Shown here piece after piece: positions 1 through 7,562 of a DNA stretch of 64,000 bases. Source of the stretch: Sulfitobacter alexandrii (GTDB lineage: Bacteria; Pseudomonadota; Alphaproteobacteria; Rhodobacterales; Rhodobacteraceae); NCBI RefSeq assembly GCF_001886735.1, contig NZ_CP018076.1, forward strand, positions 682,001-746,000, written 5' to 3'. Positions within the stretch are counted from its first letter, which is position 1. Each line of letters begins with the position of its first letter. Made by a program: the position numbers and the translations under genes. The notes beneath the pieces were generated by a model. That model saw only the letters and a program-made list of their open reading frames with translations. It ran no database searches and was not told the origin of the DNA.

Positions 1-1
1 G

Positions 2-640
2 CGCATCATCTGTGTCGGCGTGAACTTTCCCGACCGAAACGCCGAATACAAGGACGGCAGCGCGCAGCCGAAGTACATGTCGCTCTTTCCCCGTTTCGCG
101 AGCGGATTCACAGGGCACAACACCCCGCTGATCCGGCCGCCCGAGAACCACACGCTGGACTACGAAGGGGAGGTGGCGGTGGTCATCGGCACGTCCGGAC
201 GCAGGATCGCGGCCAGTGATGCCTATGACCACATCGCGGCGCTGACGCTGTGCAACGAGGGGACGATCCGCGACTGGGTGCGCCATGCCAAGTTCAACGT
301 CACGCAAGGCAAGAACTGGGACCGGTCCGGCGCGATGGGGCCGTGGCTCGTGCCCTTCACCGACGCGGCGCAGATCGACGACGCGCATCTGGTGACGCGC
401 GTGAACGGCGAAGTGCGGCAGGACGATCACCTGCGCAACATGGTCTTCCCGATCCGCGAGCAGATCGCCTACATCTCAACGTTCATGACATTGCAGCCGG
501 GCGACATCATCGTCACCGGTACGCCCACCGGGGCAGGCGCGCGCTTCGACCCGCCGCGCTACCTGGTGCCGGGTGACGTGGTTGAGGTCGAAGTGTCCGG
601 CATCGGGACGCTGCGCAACGGGGTGGAGGACGAAGCATGA
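2..640 (+). CDS. FAH-family hydrolase/decarboxylase-isomerase of the homoprotocatechuate pathway, 5' truncated
   Basis: The reading frame is open from the left window edge (first full codon at 2), so the N-terminus is missing; 212 codons are visible. The sequence begins RIICVGVNF, the usual start of the fumarylacetoacetate-hydrolase fold. The metal-binding region is visible as DYEGEVAVVIG, followed by NEGTIRDW and TGTPTGAG near the C-terminus. FAH-fold enzymes cleave or decarboxylate/isomerise beta-keto acids. The stop overlaps hpaH by ATGA, and HpaH acts just after the HpcE/HpaG decarboxylase-isomerase in homoprotocatechuate meta-cleavage, so that role is the best inference. Other FAH enzymes of aromatic meta-pathways remain possible. 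Family sure, exact reaction inferred. Confidence 0.8.
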   Translation, partial: RIICVGVNFPDRNAEYKDGSAQPKYMSLFPRFASGFTGHNTPLIRPPENHTLDYEGEVAVVIGTSGRRIAASDAYDHIAALTLCNEGTIRDWVRHAKFNVTQGKNWDRSGAMGPWLVPFTDAAQIDDAHLVTRVNGEVRQDDHLRNMVFPIREQIAYISTFMTLQPGDIIVTGTPTGAGARFDPPRYLVPGDVVEVEVSGIGTLRNGVEDEA

Positions 641-1437
641 CGCCGCAGGATCACGCAAAGGTTGCAGCGGACCTGCTGCGCGCGGAACAGACCGGCAAGC
701 AGATCGGCCTCATTTCCAAGGCATATCCCGGGATCACGATGGACGATGCCTATGCGATCCAGTCCGCGATCCTCGCGTCCAAGCTGGCGGCGGGCCGCAG
801 TGTCATCGGCTGGAAAATCGGCCTGACCTCAAAGGCGATGCAGACTTCTCTGGGCATCGACATTCCCGACAGCGGAATCCTGTTCGACGACATGGCGTTC
901 GAGGACGGCGCGGTGGTGCCCGAGGGGCGGTTCATCCAGCCGCGGGTGGAGGCCGAGATCGCCTTTGTCATGGGTTCCGCATTGGGCGGAGAAGAGGTGA
1001 CGCGGGCCGAGGTACTGGCGGCGACCGACCATGTGGCGCCGGCGCTGGAGATTCTGGACACGCGTGTGCAACGGAAGGATCCCGAGACCGGGGCGGCGCG
1101 GGTGATCTTTGACACGATCAGCGACAACGCGGCGAACGCGGGTATCGTGCTCGGACCCCAGCGGCACGCGCCCGACAGTCATGACCTGCGCTGGGTTGGC
1201 GCGATCGTCACCCGCGATGGCGCCGTCGAGGAGACGGGTCTGGGCGCCGGTGTCCTGAACAATCCCGTGGAAAGCGTGGTGTGGCTGGCCCGGCGCATGG
1301 CGCAATACGGGCAGAAGATCGAGGCGGGCCAGATCATCCTGTCGGGCAGCTTCATCCGCGCGGTGGAATGCCCGCCGGGGGCGGTCATCGCGGCGGACTT
1401 CGGCACGTTCGGATCGGTCGGCGTCAGCTTTGCCTGA
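637..1437 (+). CDS. hpaH: 2-oxo-hept-4-ene-1,7-dioate hydratase
   Basis: The 266-aa product has the full length and conserved blocks of HpaH/HpcG: KIGLTSKAMQ, PALEILDTR, DPETG, FDTISDNAANAG, DLRW, GVLNNPV and AGQIILSGSF. It hydrates 2-oxo-hept-4-ene-1,7-dioate to 4-hydroxy-2-oxoheptanedioate, a late cytoplasmic step of 4-hydroxyphenylacetate/homoprotocatechuate breakdown to pyruvate and succinic semialdehyde. MhpD-type hydratases of other meta-pathways share the fold, but the match to the HpaH blocks is closer. The ATG overlaps the stop of the upstream FAH gene (ATGA), implying translational coupling. The dehalogenase gene follows 66 bp downstream in the same direction, probably in the same operon. 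Confidence 0.88.
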   Translation: MTPQDHAKVAADLLRAEQTGKQIGLISKAYPGITMDDAYAIQSAILASKLAAGRSVIGWKIGLTSKAMQTSLGIDIPDSGILFDDMAFEDGAVVPEGRFIQPRVEAEIAFVMGSALGGEEVTRAEVLAATDHVAPALEILDTRVQRKDPETGAARVIFDTISDNAANAGIVLGPQRHAPDSHDLRWVGAIVTRDGAVEETGLGAGVLNNPVESVVWLARRMAQYGQKIEAGQIILSGSFIRAVECPPGAVIAADFGTFGSVGVSFA

Positions 1438-1503
1438 TCGGTTGACAAGGGCCGTTCGGCAGGGACCGTCGCGGCCTGACCAGACGGCGAAGGGGCCCGC
1501 GCG

Positions 1504-4500
1504 ATGACATTCCGCCTGTTTTCGGACAAGCACCGCCCGGTGCACATGGGCCCCTATCCCTCCGAGCTGCTGGCGCGGCAGGACGGGCCGGCGGACCTGT
1601 CCGGCGTGCCGGAGATGCGGCAGCTCGGCTTTGCCCGACCGGACGACCCGCATTCCATCCTGAACGCGATGCGCGAACATCAGGCGATGCTGGACGCGAT
1701 CCGGGACGGGCTGATCAACCGGGGCGTTTCCGAGGTGCCGGAGGACCTGCAGGAGCGTGCCAATCATCTGAAAGCGTTCGGGTACTTCTCGGACGCGGCG
1801 GTGGTGGGGGTCTGCGAACTGCCCGCCGCGGCGGTGCTCGGGACACCCTTTCGCAACCCCGACATCGACCGTCTGGCGCAGGATCTGCGGACGCGGCAGA
1901 CCAAGACGCTGGCCTCGGGGATCGACATGATCATGGCGGACCTCAAGGAATCGATGGAAGCGCCGCCGGGCACGATCGACGGACATACCCATGCGTTGGT
2001 TTTCCTCTACGAGAACCCGCGCGACGTGGCGCCGGGTGAAGCGGGAACCGGCTGGATCAGGGAGGCGCAGGCGCATCGGGCGGGGCTGCTCGCGGCGGAG
2101 ACGGCGGTGGTGCTGGCGAACTACCTTCGGGTGCTGGGCCACGACGCCCGGGGGCATACGGTGTCCACATCGGATGTCGACCTTGGCCGGCTGGCGGTGG
2201 CGGCGGGGCTGGCGACCGTGGAGGACGGCGCGCTGCATCATCCCTACATCGGCAGGCGCTTTGGATTGGCGGCGGTGACGACCAGCTTTGCCATGGCGCC
2301 GGACAGGCCCCTTGCCCCGATGGCGGCGCAGCCTGCCTCGGCCTTTGGGGCGCGGTGGAAGCTGGGAACGGGATTTCGCAAGAACGCGATCAACGCGGTG
2401 CCCTATGCCAAGCGACGGTTCGTGGACGGGGCGCACCCGTTCGAGCGGCTGAAACGCGTGGACGACCCCACCACCTACATCGACGAGGCGCGGGTGGCGC
2501 GGGTGCCCAAGCGGACCGACATGTTCGCCCGCGCCCAGTTCGGCGACATGGGCAAGGCCCTGCAGGAAGGCGCAAAGGGCGGATACTACGTGCGCAAGGC
2601 GGCGCCCTCGACCGCGCAGCGCCGGGCGCTGGGGGCGTTCGTTCTGTTGCAGGACGGGGCCCCGGCGGCGGACAAGGTCACGCTGGACCCGGCGGAGGCC
2701 GCCGCGCTGGTCAAGGCGACCTGCTATTACCTCGGGGCGGATGCGGTCGGCATTTCGCGCTGCCCGGACTGGGCGTGGTATTCGCATGACGCCACCGGCG
2801 CGCCCATCGACCCGCCCCACGATCAGGCGGTGTCGCTGATCATCGACCAGGGCTACGAGACGATGGAGGGGGCGTCGGGCGACGACTGGATCAGCGTGGC
2901 CCAGTCGATGCGCGCGTATCTGCGGTTCTCGCTGATCGGCGGGGTGGTGGCGAAACAGATCCGAAACCTCGGCTACAGCGCCAAGGCGCATACGGTGATG
3001 GACGGCGAGGTGCTGCAACCGCCGCTTCTGCTCCTGAGCGGGCTGGGCGAGGTCAGCCGCATCGGCGAGGTGATCCTGAACCCCTATCTCGGGCCAAGGC
3101 TCAAATCCGGTGCGATCACCACCGACCTGTCGATGGCGCATGACAAGCCCATCGACTTTGGCCTGCAGAAGTTCTGTGAGTCCTGCAACAAGTGCGCGCG
3201 GGAGTGTCCTTCGGGCGCGATCACCGCCGGACCGAAGCTGATGTTCAACGGCTACGAGATCTGGAAATCGGACAGCCAGAAATGCGCGACCTACCGGATC
3301 ACCACGCCGGGCGGCGCGATGTGCGGACGCTGCATGAAGACCTGCCCCTGGAACCTTGAGGGCATCTTCAAGGAGGCGCCGTTCCGCTGGGCGGCGATGA
3401 ACCTGCCCGCGGCGGCTCCGGCCTTGGCACGACTCGATGACGCGGTCGGCAACGGCGGGCTGAACCCGGTCAAGAAGTGGTGGTGGGATCTGGAGATTGC
3501 CGAGGACGGCGGGTACCGTCCGACGGACAAGCCGGTGAACGAACGGCACCTGCAACGTGATCTCGACCTGCGGTACGAGGACCAGACCCTGGCCGTTTAT
3601 CCCGCGCCGCTGGCCCCTCATCCGTACCCTTACCCCGATCCAATGGACCGCGAGGCGGGTATCGCCGCCTACCAGGCGATGATCCCGGCGGCGGACTACC
3701 GGCGGCGGTTGTCCGAGGGCGACGAGACCATGGTGCATCGCTATGGCGACCAATCCGACAGCCCGGTGATCGAGGTCCGGATCACCAAGGCCGAAAAGAT
3801 GGCCGCGGGCATCACCAAGTACGAGTTTCAGCCTGTCGCGGGGGGCGCGTTGCCCGCGTGGCAGGCGGGGGCGCATCTGGACATCGTGGTGGCCCCCGAG
3901 TTCCTGCGCCAGTATTCCATGTCGGGCGACCCCGGCGACCGCAGCACCTATCAGATCGGGGTGCTGATGGAGGATATGGGGCGCGGCGGATCGAAACTGC
4001 TGCACCGCATCTTCGCAGAGGGGCGGCGGGTCTTCATCTCGAACCCGATCAACCATTTCCCGCTGGACCCGGAGGCGCCGTTCTCGCTGCTGATGGGGGG
4101 CGGCATAGGGGTGACGCCGATGATCGCGATGGCGCACGAACTGCACCGCGCGGGGCGCGATTTCTCGCTGCACTACTCGGGCCGGTCCCGCGCCAGCATG
4201 GGCTATCTGGCGGACCTCGCGGTCGTGCCCTGGGCTGACCGTGTGCATCTGCACATCACCGATGAGGACACGCGCGCCGACCTGGGTGCCGTCATGGGCG
4301 GCCTGCCTGAGGGCACGCATGTCTATACCTGCGGGGCGGACCGCTACATGTCGGCGGTGCTGGCGGCGGCAGAGGCGGCGGGCGTCCCGGAGGAGGCGCG
4401 CCACCTCGAGTATTTCTCCGTGCCGGAGGTGCCAGAGTACGAGAACCACGACTTCGTCCTGCGGCTCGCGCGGTCTGGGCGCGAGCTGACCGTGCCTGCC

Positions 4501-4713
4501 GATAAGAGCGCGACCGACGTGCTGGCTGAAAACGGCATCCAGGTGGACGTCAAATGCTCGGACGGGATCTGTGGCGTGTGCAAATGCGGGCTGGTTTCCG
4601 GCGTGGTCGAACACCGCGATTTCGTGCTGTCGAAAGCGCAGCGGCAGGGCGCGATCATCCTGTGCCAGAGCCGCGCGGCGGAACCCGGTGGCGTGGTAGA
4701 GGTGGACCTGTGA
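1504..4713 (+). CDS. Self-sufficient cobalamin-dependent reductive dehalogenase fused to flavin reductase and [2Fe-2S] ferredoxin
   Basis: The 1069-aa protein resembles the oxygen-tolerant, cytoplasmic catabolic dehalogenases NpRdhA and BhbA. The B12/Fe-S part spans roughly residues 1-720. Two ferredoxin-like motifs are complete: Cys558/561/564/568 and Cys594/607/610/614. Ser468, Tyr472, Lys534 and Arg598 reproduce the spacing of NpRdhA Ser422/Tyr426/Lys488/Arg552 with a constant offset of 46; that comparison is from memory of the family. A PDR-type reductase follows, with RQYS at 802-805 and GGGIGVTP at 865-872. A plant-type [2Fe-2S] domain closes it (Cys1018/1023/1026/1054). There is no Tat signal and no rdhB anchor gene, so it should be soluble and fed directly by NAD(P)H. 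The start has AAGGGG upstream. Expected activity is removal of halogen ortho to a phenolic OH. The neighbouring hpaH suggests halogenated 4-hydroxyphenylacetate or a related compound as substrate (inference). An epoxyqueuosine-reductase-like role is excluded by the fused electron-transfer domains. Confidence 0.9.
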   Translation: MTFRLFSDKHRPVHMGPYPSELLARQDGPADLSGVPEMRQLGFARPDDPHSILNAMREHQAMLDAIRDGLINRGVSEVPEDLQERANHLKAFGYFSDAAVVGVCELPAAAVLGTPFRNPDIDRLAQDLRTRQTKTLASGIDMIMADLKESMEAPPGTIDGHTHALVFLYENPRDVAPGEAGTGWIREAQAHRAGLLAAETAVVLANYLRVLGHDARGHTVSTSDVDLGRLAVAAGLATVEDGALHHPYIGRRFGLAAVTTSFAMAPDRPLAPMAAQPASAFGARWKLGTGFRKNAINAVPYAKRRFVDGAHPFERLKRVDDPTTYIDEARVARVPKRTDMFARAQFGDMGKALQEGAKGGYYVRKAAPSTAQRRALGAFVLLQDGAPAADKVTLDPAEAAALVKATCYYLGADAVGISRCPDWAWYSHDATGAPIDPPHDQAVSLIIDQGYETMEGASGDDWISVAQSMRAYLRFSLIGGVVAKQIRNLGYSAKAHTVMDGEVLQPPLLLLSGLGEVSRIGEVILNPYLGPRLKSGAITTDLSMAHDKPIDFGLQKFCESCNKCARECPSGAITAGPKLMFNGYEIWKSDSQKCATYRITTPGGAMCGRCMKTCPWNLEGIFKEAPFRWAAMNLPAAAPALARLDDAVGNGGLNPVKKWWWDLEIAEDGGYRPTDKPVNERHLQRDLDLRYEDQTLAVYPAPLAPHPYPYPDPMDREAGIAAYQAMIPAADYRRRLSEGDETMVHRYGDQSDSPVIEVRITKAEKMAAGITKYEFQPVAGGALPAWQAGAHLDIVVAPEFLRQYSMSGDPGDRSTYQIGVLMEDMGRGGSKLLHRIFAEGRRVFISNPINHFPLDPEAPFSLLMGGGIGVTPMIAMAHELHRAGRDFSLHYSGRSRASMGYLADLAVVPWADRVHLHITDEDTRADLGAVMGGLPEGTHVYTCGADRYMSAVLAAAEAAGVPEEARHLEYFSVPEVPEYENHDFVLRLARSGRELTVPADKSATDVLAENGIQVDVKCSDGICGVCKCGLVSGVVEHRDFVLSKAQRQGAIILCQSRAAEPGGVVEVDL

Positions 4714-4896
4714 CTACTTCGCCGCCGCCAGTGCCGCCCGGATCACCTCGCGGTCGCCGATGTGGTTGCACAACACCAAGATCAGCCGCGCGTTGAGCGC
4801 ATCCGATTCCGCTTTTGTCAGCCCTTCATGCGCGCGCAGCAATTCATCGTAGAACCCGTCTTGGTCGGGGATGTTCGGGGTCAGTGTCACGGCCAT
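4714..4896 (-). CDS. DUF2783 small protein, monooxygenase partner
   Basis: This 60-aa protein (MAVTLTPNIPDQDGFYDELL at the start) looks like the DUF2783 family of small acidic helical proteins encoded beside class A flavin monooxygenases. The start was chosen because AAAGGA precedes this ATG, which lies 1 bp after the stop of the monooxygenase gene; longer in-frame starts would run into that gene. No catalytic motif, signal or membrane segment is visible. Tight coupling suggests that it supports or regulates the monooxygenase (inference). Its stop abuts the stop of the convergent dehalogenase gene with no spacer. Confidence 0.7.
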   Translation of the reverse strand: MAVTLTPNIPDQDGFYDELLRAHEGLTKAESDALNARLILVLCNHIGDREVIRAALAAAK

Positions 4897-4897
4897 G

Positions 4898-6520
4898 TCA
4901 GCTGTCCTTTCCGATGGCGCGGGCGATGGCGGCAGCGATGGCTTGCGCGTCGAAGCCGGGCCAGCGGGCCACCACATGCTGGTCGGGTCGGATGAGATAG
5001 ACGGCCTGCTCCGCATCGCCGAGGTAGCGGCGGGTCATTGCGTCGGAGGGTGTGGCGATTTCCACGACGCCCGCGTCGATGCCCTGCGCGCTGACGGCGT
5101 CCGCGGTGCAGCCCAGGGCGAGGATGGTGAACCTGCCGTGCAGATGATCCAGCAGGAAGCCGTCCTCGACCGGGGCGTCGACGCAGGGCGCACCGGGGCG
5201 GGTCGCGGCGGGGCCCTGCAACGCATCCGGGCCGAAATGCGGGAAGCCGTCGTAGGTGCAGGGCACCGAAAGGCGGCCCGAGTTCACCAGCGGGCGGGCG
5301 AAGGCGTGCCGCCCGGCGAGGTCCAGAACCGCGTTGCGGAAGATCGTGCTGATCTCGGTCTTGGGCGTCATGAAATCGGTCGCGCGGGAGGAATTCAGAA
5401 TGTTCTCGTCCGCGCCGTATTCCCGCTCGGTCGCGTAGCTGTCGAGCAGGCTGTCGTCGGCCAGTCCGCGCAGCACCAGATCCAGCTTCCAGCCGAGGTT
5501 GTCGGCATCCTGCACGCCGGAGTTCGCGCCGCGCGCGCCGAAGGGAGAGACCTGGTGCGCGCTGTCGCCGGCAAAGATCACGTTGCCATGCCGGAAGGTC
5601 TGCATTCGGCGGCACTGGAAGGTGTAGATCGAGGTCCATTCCAGTTCGTACTCCGGGACGGTGCCGGTCTGGCTGGACAGCATCGCGTCGACGCGGGCGC
5701 GGATGCGCGCCGGGTCGAGTTCCGCCTTGCGGTCGATGTCCCAACCCAGCTGGAAATCGATGCGCCAGATGTCGTCGGGTTGCTTGTGCAGCAGCGCGGA
5801 CTGGCCCGCGCCTTCGAAAGGGGGATCGAACCAGAACCAGCGTTCGGTCGGAAAATCCGCTTTCATGTGCACGTCCGCGATGAGGAAGTTGTCCTCGAAA
5901 ACGCGGCCGTCGAAGGTCAGGCCCATCATGTCCCGCAGGGGCGAGCGCGCGCCGTCGCAGGCGATCAGGTAATCGGCCTCGATCCGGTAGGGGCCGTCCG
6001 GGGTATCCACATCAAGCGTGGTGAACCCCTTTTCGCGGGTGATGCCGGTGACCTGGTTGGCGCCTCGGATCTCGATCGGCGCACCGTCCGCCTGCGCTTT
6101 TTTGATGGCTTCCACCAAGTAGCGTTCGAAGTACGGCTGCTGCAGGTTGATGAATGCGGGGTGCCGGTGTCCATCCTCGGGCAGGAGGTTGAATTCGAAC
6201 ACCTGCCCATCGGCGTGAAAGACACGCCCCGTGTTCCAGACAACGCCCTTGTCCACCATCGGCGCCGCCGCCCCGAGCCTGTGCGCAATGTCGAGGGTGC
6301 GCTTGGCAAAGCAGATCGCCTTCGATCCCAGTCCCGCGCCTTCATGGTCGTCCAGCACCAGCGCAGGCGTGCCCTTCAGCCCCAGATCGAGCGCCAGCGC
6401 CAGGCCGATGGGGCCGCCGCCGACGATCACCACCGGATGCCGCAGGGGTGCCTGCGATTGCGCGGGCACCCGTGCGTAGGGGTAGAGTTTGAAAGCGGTC
6501 TGGTATCTGACGGCAACCAT
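4898..6520 (-). CDS. FAD-dependent aromatic monooxygenase (class A, MhpA/PheA type)
   Basis: The 540-aa protein has a Rossmann FAD site VVIVGGGPIGLALALDLG (GxGxxG at 34-39). The second FAD motif GDSAHQVSPFGARGANSGVQ is the diagnostic GD block of single-component phenol and 3-(3-hydroxyphenyl)propionate hydroxylases. Such enzymes use NAD(P)H and O2 to hydroxylate a phenolic ring. The C-terminal thioredoxin-like tail typical of the PheA/MhpA group is present. It lies in the hmgA-fahA-MBL-monooxygenase-DUF2783 run on the minus strand, so a phenylacetate- or phenylpropanoid-type substrate is likely; the exact one cannot be read from the sequence. The start follows the MBL gene by 24 bp. Confidence 0.85.
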   Translation of the reverse strand: MVAVRYQTAFKLYPYARVPAQSQAPLRHPVVIVGGGPIGLALALDLGLKGTPALVLDDHEGAGLGSKAICFAKRTLDIAHRLGAAAPMVDKGVVWNTGRVFHADGQVFEFNLLPEDGHRHPAFINLQQPYFERYLVEAIKKAQADGAPIEIRGANQVTGITREKGFTTLDVDTPDGPYRIEADYLIACDGARSPLRDMMGLTFDGRVFEDNFLIADVHMKADFPTERWFWFDPPFEGAGQSALLHKQPDDIWRIDFQLGWDIDRKAELDPARIRARVDAMLSSQTGTVPEYELEWTSIYTFQCRRMQTFRHGNVIFAGDSAHQVSPFGARGANSGVQDADNLGWKLDLVLRGLADDSLLDSYATEREYGADENILNSSRATDFMTPKTEISTIFRNAVLDLAGRHAFARPLVNSGRLSVPCTYDGFPHFGPDALQGPAATRPGAPCVDAPVEDGFLLDHLHGRFTILALGCTADAVSAQGIDAGVVEIATPSDAMTRRYLGDAEQAVYLIRPDQHVVARWPGFDAQAIAAAIARAIGKDS

Positions 6521-6544
6521 GCTGATCCTCCCGAGGCGCGCAGG

Positions 6545-7495
6545 TTATGCCTGCAGCGCGTTCCACATCTCGATGTCGCGTTCCGCCGTCCAGATGCGCG
6601 GCGTGTCGATGCCGCGTGCCTCGTCGTAGGCGCGGGCGACGTTGAAGGGCAGGCAGTGTTCGTAGATCGCGTAGTCCGCGAACTTGGGATCGCAGGCGGC
6701 GCGCACGGCGTCCCATGCCTCCTTCAGGGTGCCGCCGCTTGCCGCGACACGGGCGGCGGGCGCGTAGGTGGAGTTCACGAAATCGCGGGTGCTGTCGATG
6801 GCGCGATTGACGGCCTCCCTGCCCACCAGCGCACCGCCGCGTCCCGGAGCGATGGCGTCCAGATCGTAGGCCAGGATGCGGTCCAGCGTGCCGCCCCAGT
6901 CATTGAAATGCCCGTCACCGCAGTAGCAGGCGGAATGATCCTCGACGATATCGCCGGTGAACATGACGTTCTGGTCGGGCACGTGGATCACCGCGTCGCC
7001 CGCGGTATGGGCGCGGCCGATGTGGCGAATGTCCACCCGGCGGTTGCCCAGATAGACCGTCATGCTGTCCGAGAATGTCGTGGTGGGCCAGGTCAGACCG
7101 GGGATGCTCTCGTGGCCTTCGAAGAGGCGGGGAAAGCGCTGGAATTCGCTGTCCCAGTCCTCCTGCCCGCGTTCCACCACCATGGCGCGGGCGGTATCGG
7201 ACATGATGATCTGGTCGGCACCGTAGGCGGAGGCCCCCAGCACGCGCACGGCGTGGTAGTGGGTCATCACCACGTGGCTGATGGGCTTGTCGGTGACTTC
7301 GCGCACCTTCTCGATCACCTTGTTCGCCAGACGCGGGGTTGCCTGCGCCTCGACGATCATGACGCTGTCGTCGCCGATGATCACGCCGGAGTTGGGGTCT
7401 CCTTCGGCCGTGAAGGCCCAGAGCCCTTCTCCGACTTCGTCGAAGGTGATTTTCTTTTCGGTCATGTCACCTTGAGAGGCGAATGCTTTGGCCAT
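6545..7495 (-). CDS. MBL-fold protein with incomplete zinc site, aromatic catabolic cluster
   Basis: The 316-aa protein has the metallo-beta-lactamase fold landmarks, but the HxHxDH motif reads H79-Y-H81-A-V83-R84, so the Asp and His of the second zinc site are absent. His163 (AHTAGD) and Asp182 (FTGD) remain, while the usual GHG block reads G218-R219-G220. A mononuclear or altered site is therefore expected. The start at 7495 is preceded by AAAGGACAAGAC; a start 13 codons further upstream lacks this support. It sits between fahA and the flavin monooxygenase on the same strand, suggesting hydrolysis of a ring-cleavage or CoA/lactone intermediate (inference). The fold assignment is good, the activity unknown. 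Confidence 0.8.
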   Translation of the reverse strand: MAKAFASQGDMTEKKITFDEVGEGLWAFTAEGDPNSGVIIGDDSVMIVEAQATPRLANKVIEKVREVTDKPISHVVMTHYHAVRVLGASAYGADQIIMSDTARAMVVERGQEDWDSEFQRFPRLFEGHESIPGLTWPTTTFSDSMTVYLGNRRVDIRHIGRAHTAGDAVIHVPDQNVMFTGDIVEDHSACYCGDGHFNDWGGTLDRILAYDLDAIAPGRGGALVGREAVNRAIDSTRDFVNSTYAPAARVAASGGTLKEAWDAVRAACDPKFADYAIYEHCLPFNVARAYDEARGIDTPRIWTAERDIEMWNALQA

Positions 7496-7537
7496 GTCTT
7501 GTCCTTTCCGGCGTGGCGCCTGTGGTGGCGTCATGTT

Positions 7538-7561
7538 TGTGTATTTTTCGGAACAATGAAG
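7538..7561 (+). repeat. Recurrent intergenic motif, copy 1
   Basis: This AT-rich block, TGTGTATTTTTCGGAACAAT followed by GAAG and a G-rich tail, recurs almost identically at 32399-32421 and 48178-48200; a degenerate inverted relative lies at 62483-62502. Here it occupies the 67-bp gap between the MBL start and the fahA stop. It stands out from the GC-rich surroundings. Its function is unknown. Confidence 0.6.
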
Positions 7562-7562
7562 C

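Noticed and set aside
20..640. Full-length FAH gene starting at GTG 20
   Set aside because: Coding sequence in the same frame (RIICVG) continues to the left edge, matching the conserved family N-terminal strand. The gene is truncated by the window, not starting at 20.
1442..1503. A TTGACA-based promoter between hpaH and the dehalogenase gene
   Set aside because: TTGACA at 1442 has no acceptable -10 at 16-18 bp. Co-transcription with hpaH is simpler.
1504..1600. Twin-arginine export signal on the reductive dehalogenase
   Set aside because: No RRxFxK motif or hydrophobic segment is present, and no rdhB anchor gene follows. The fused NAD(P)H reductase argues for a cytoplasmic enzyme.
829..4614. 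A 1261-codon open frame on the minus strand across the dehalogenase gene
   Set aside because: It is antisense to a protein with complete catalytic and Fe-S motifs. The translation is Arg/His/Pro-rich, low-complexity and typical of the mirror frame of GC-rich DNA.
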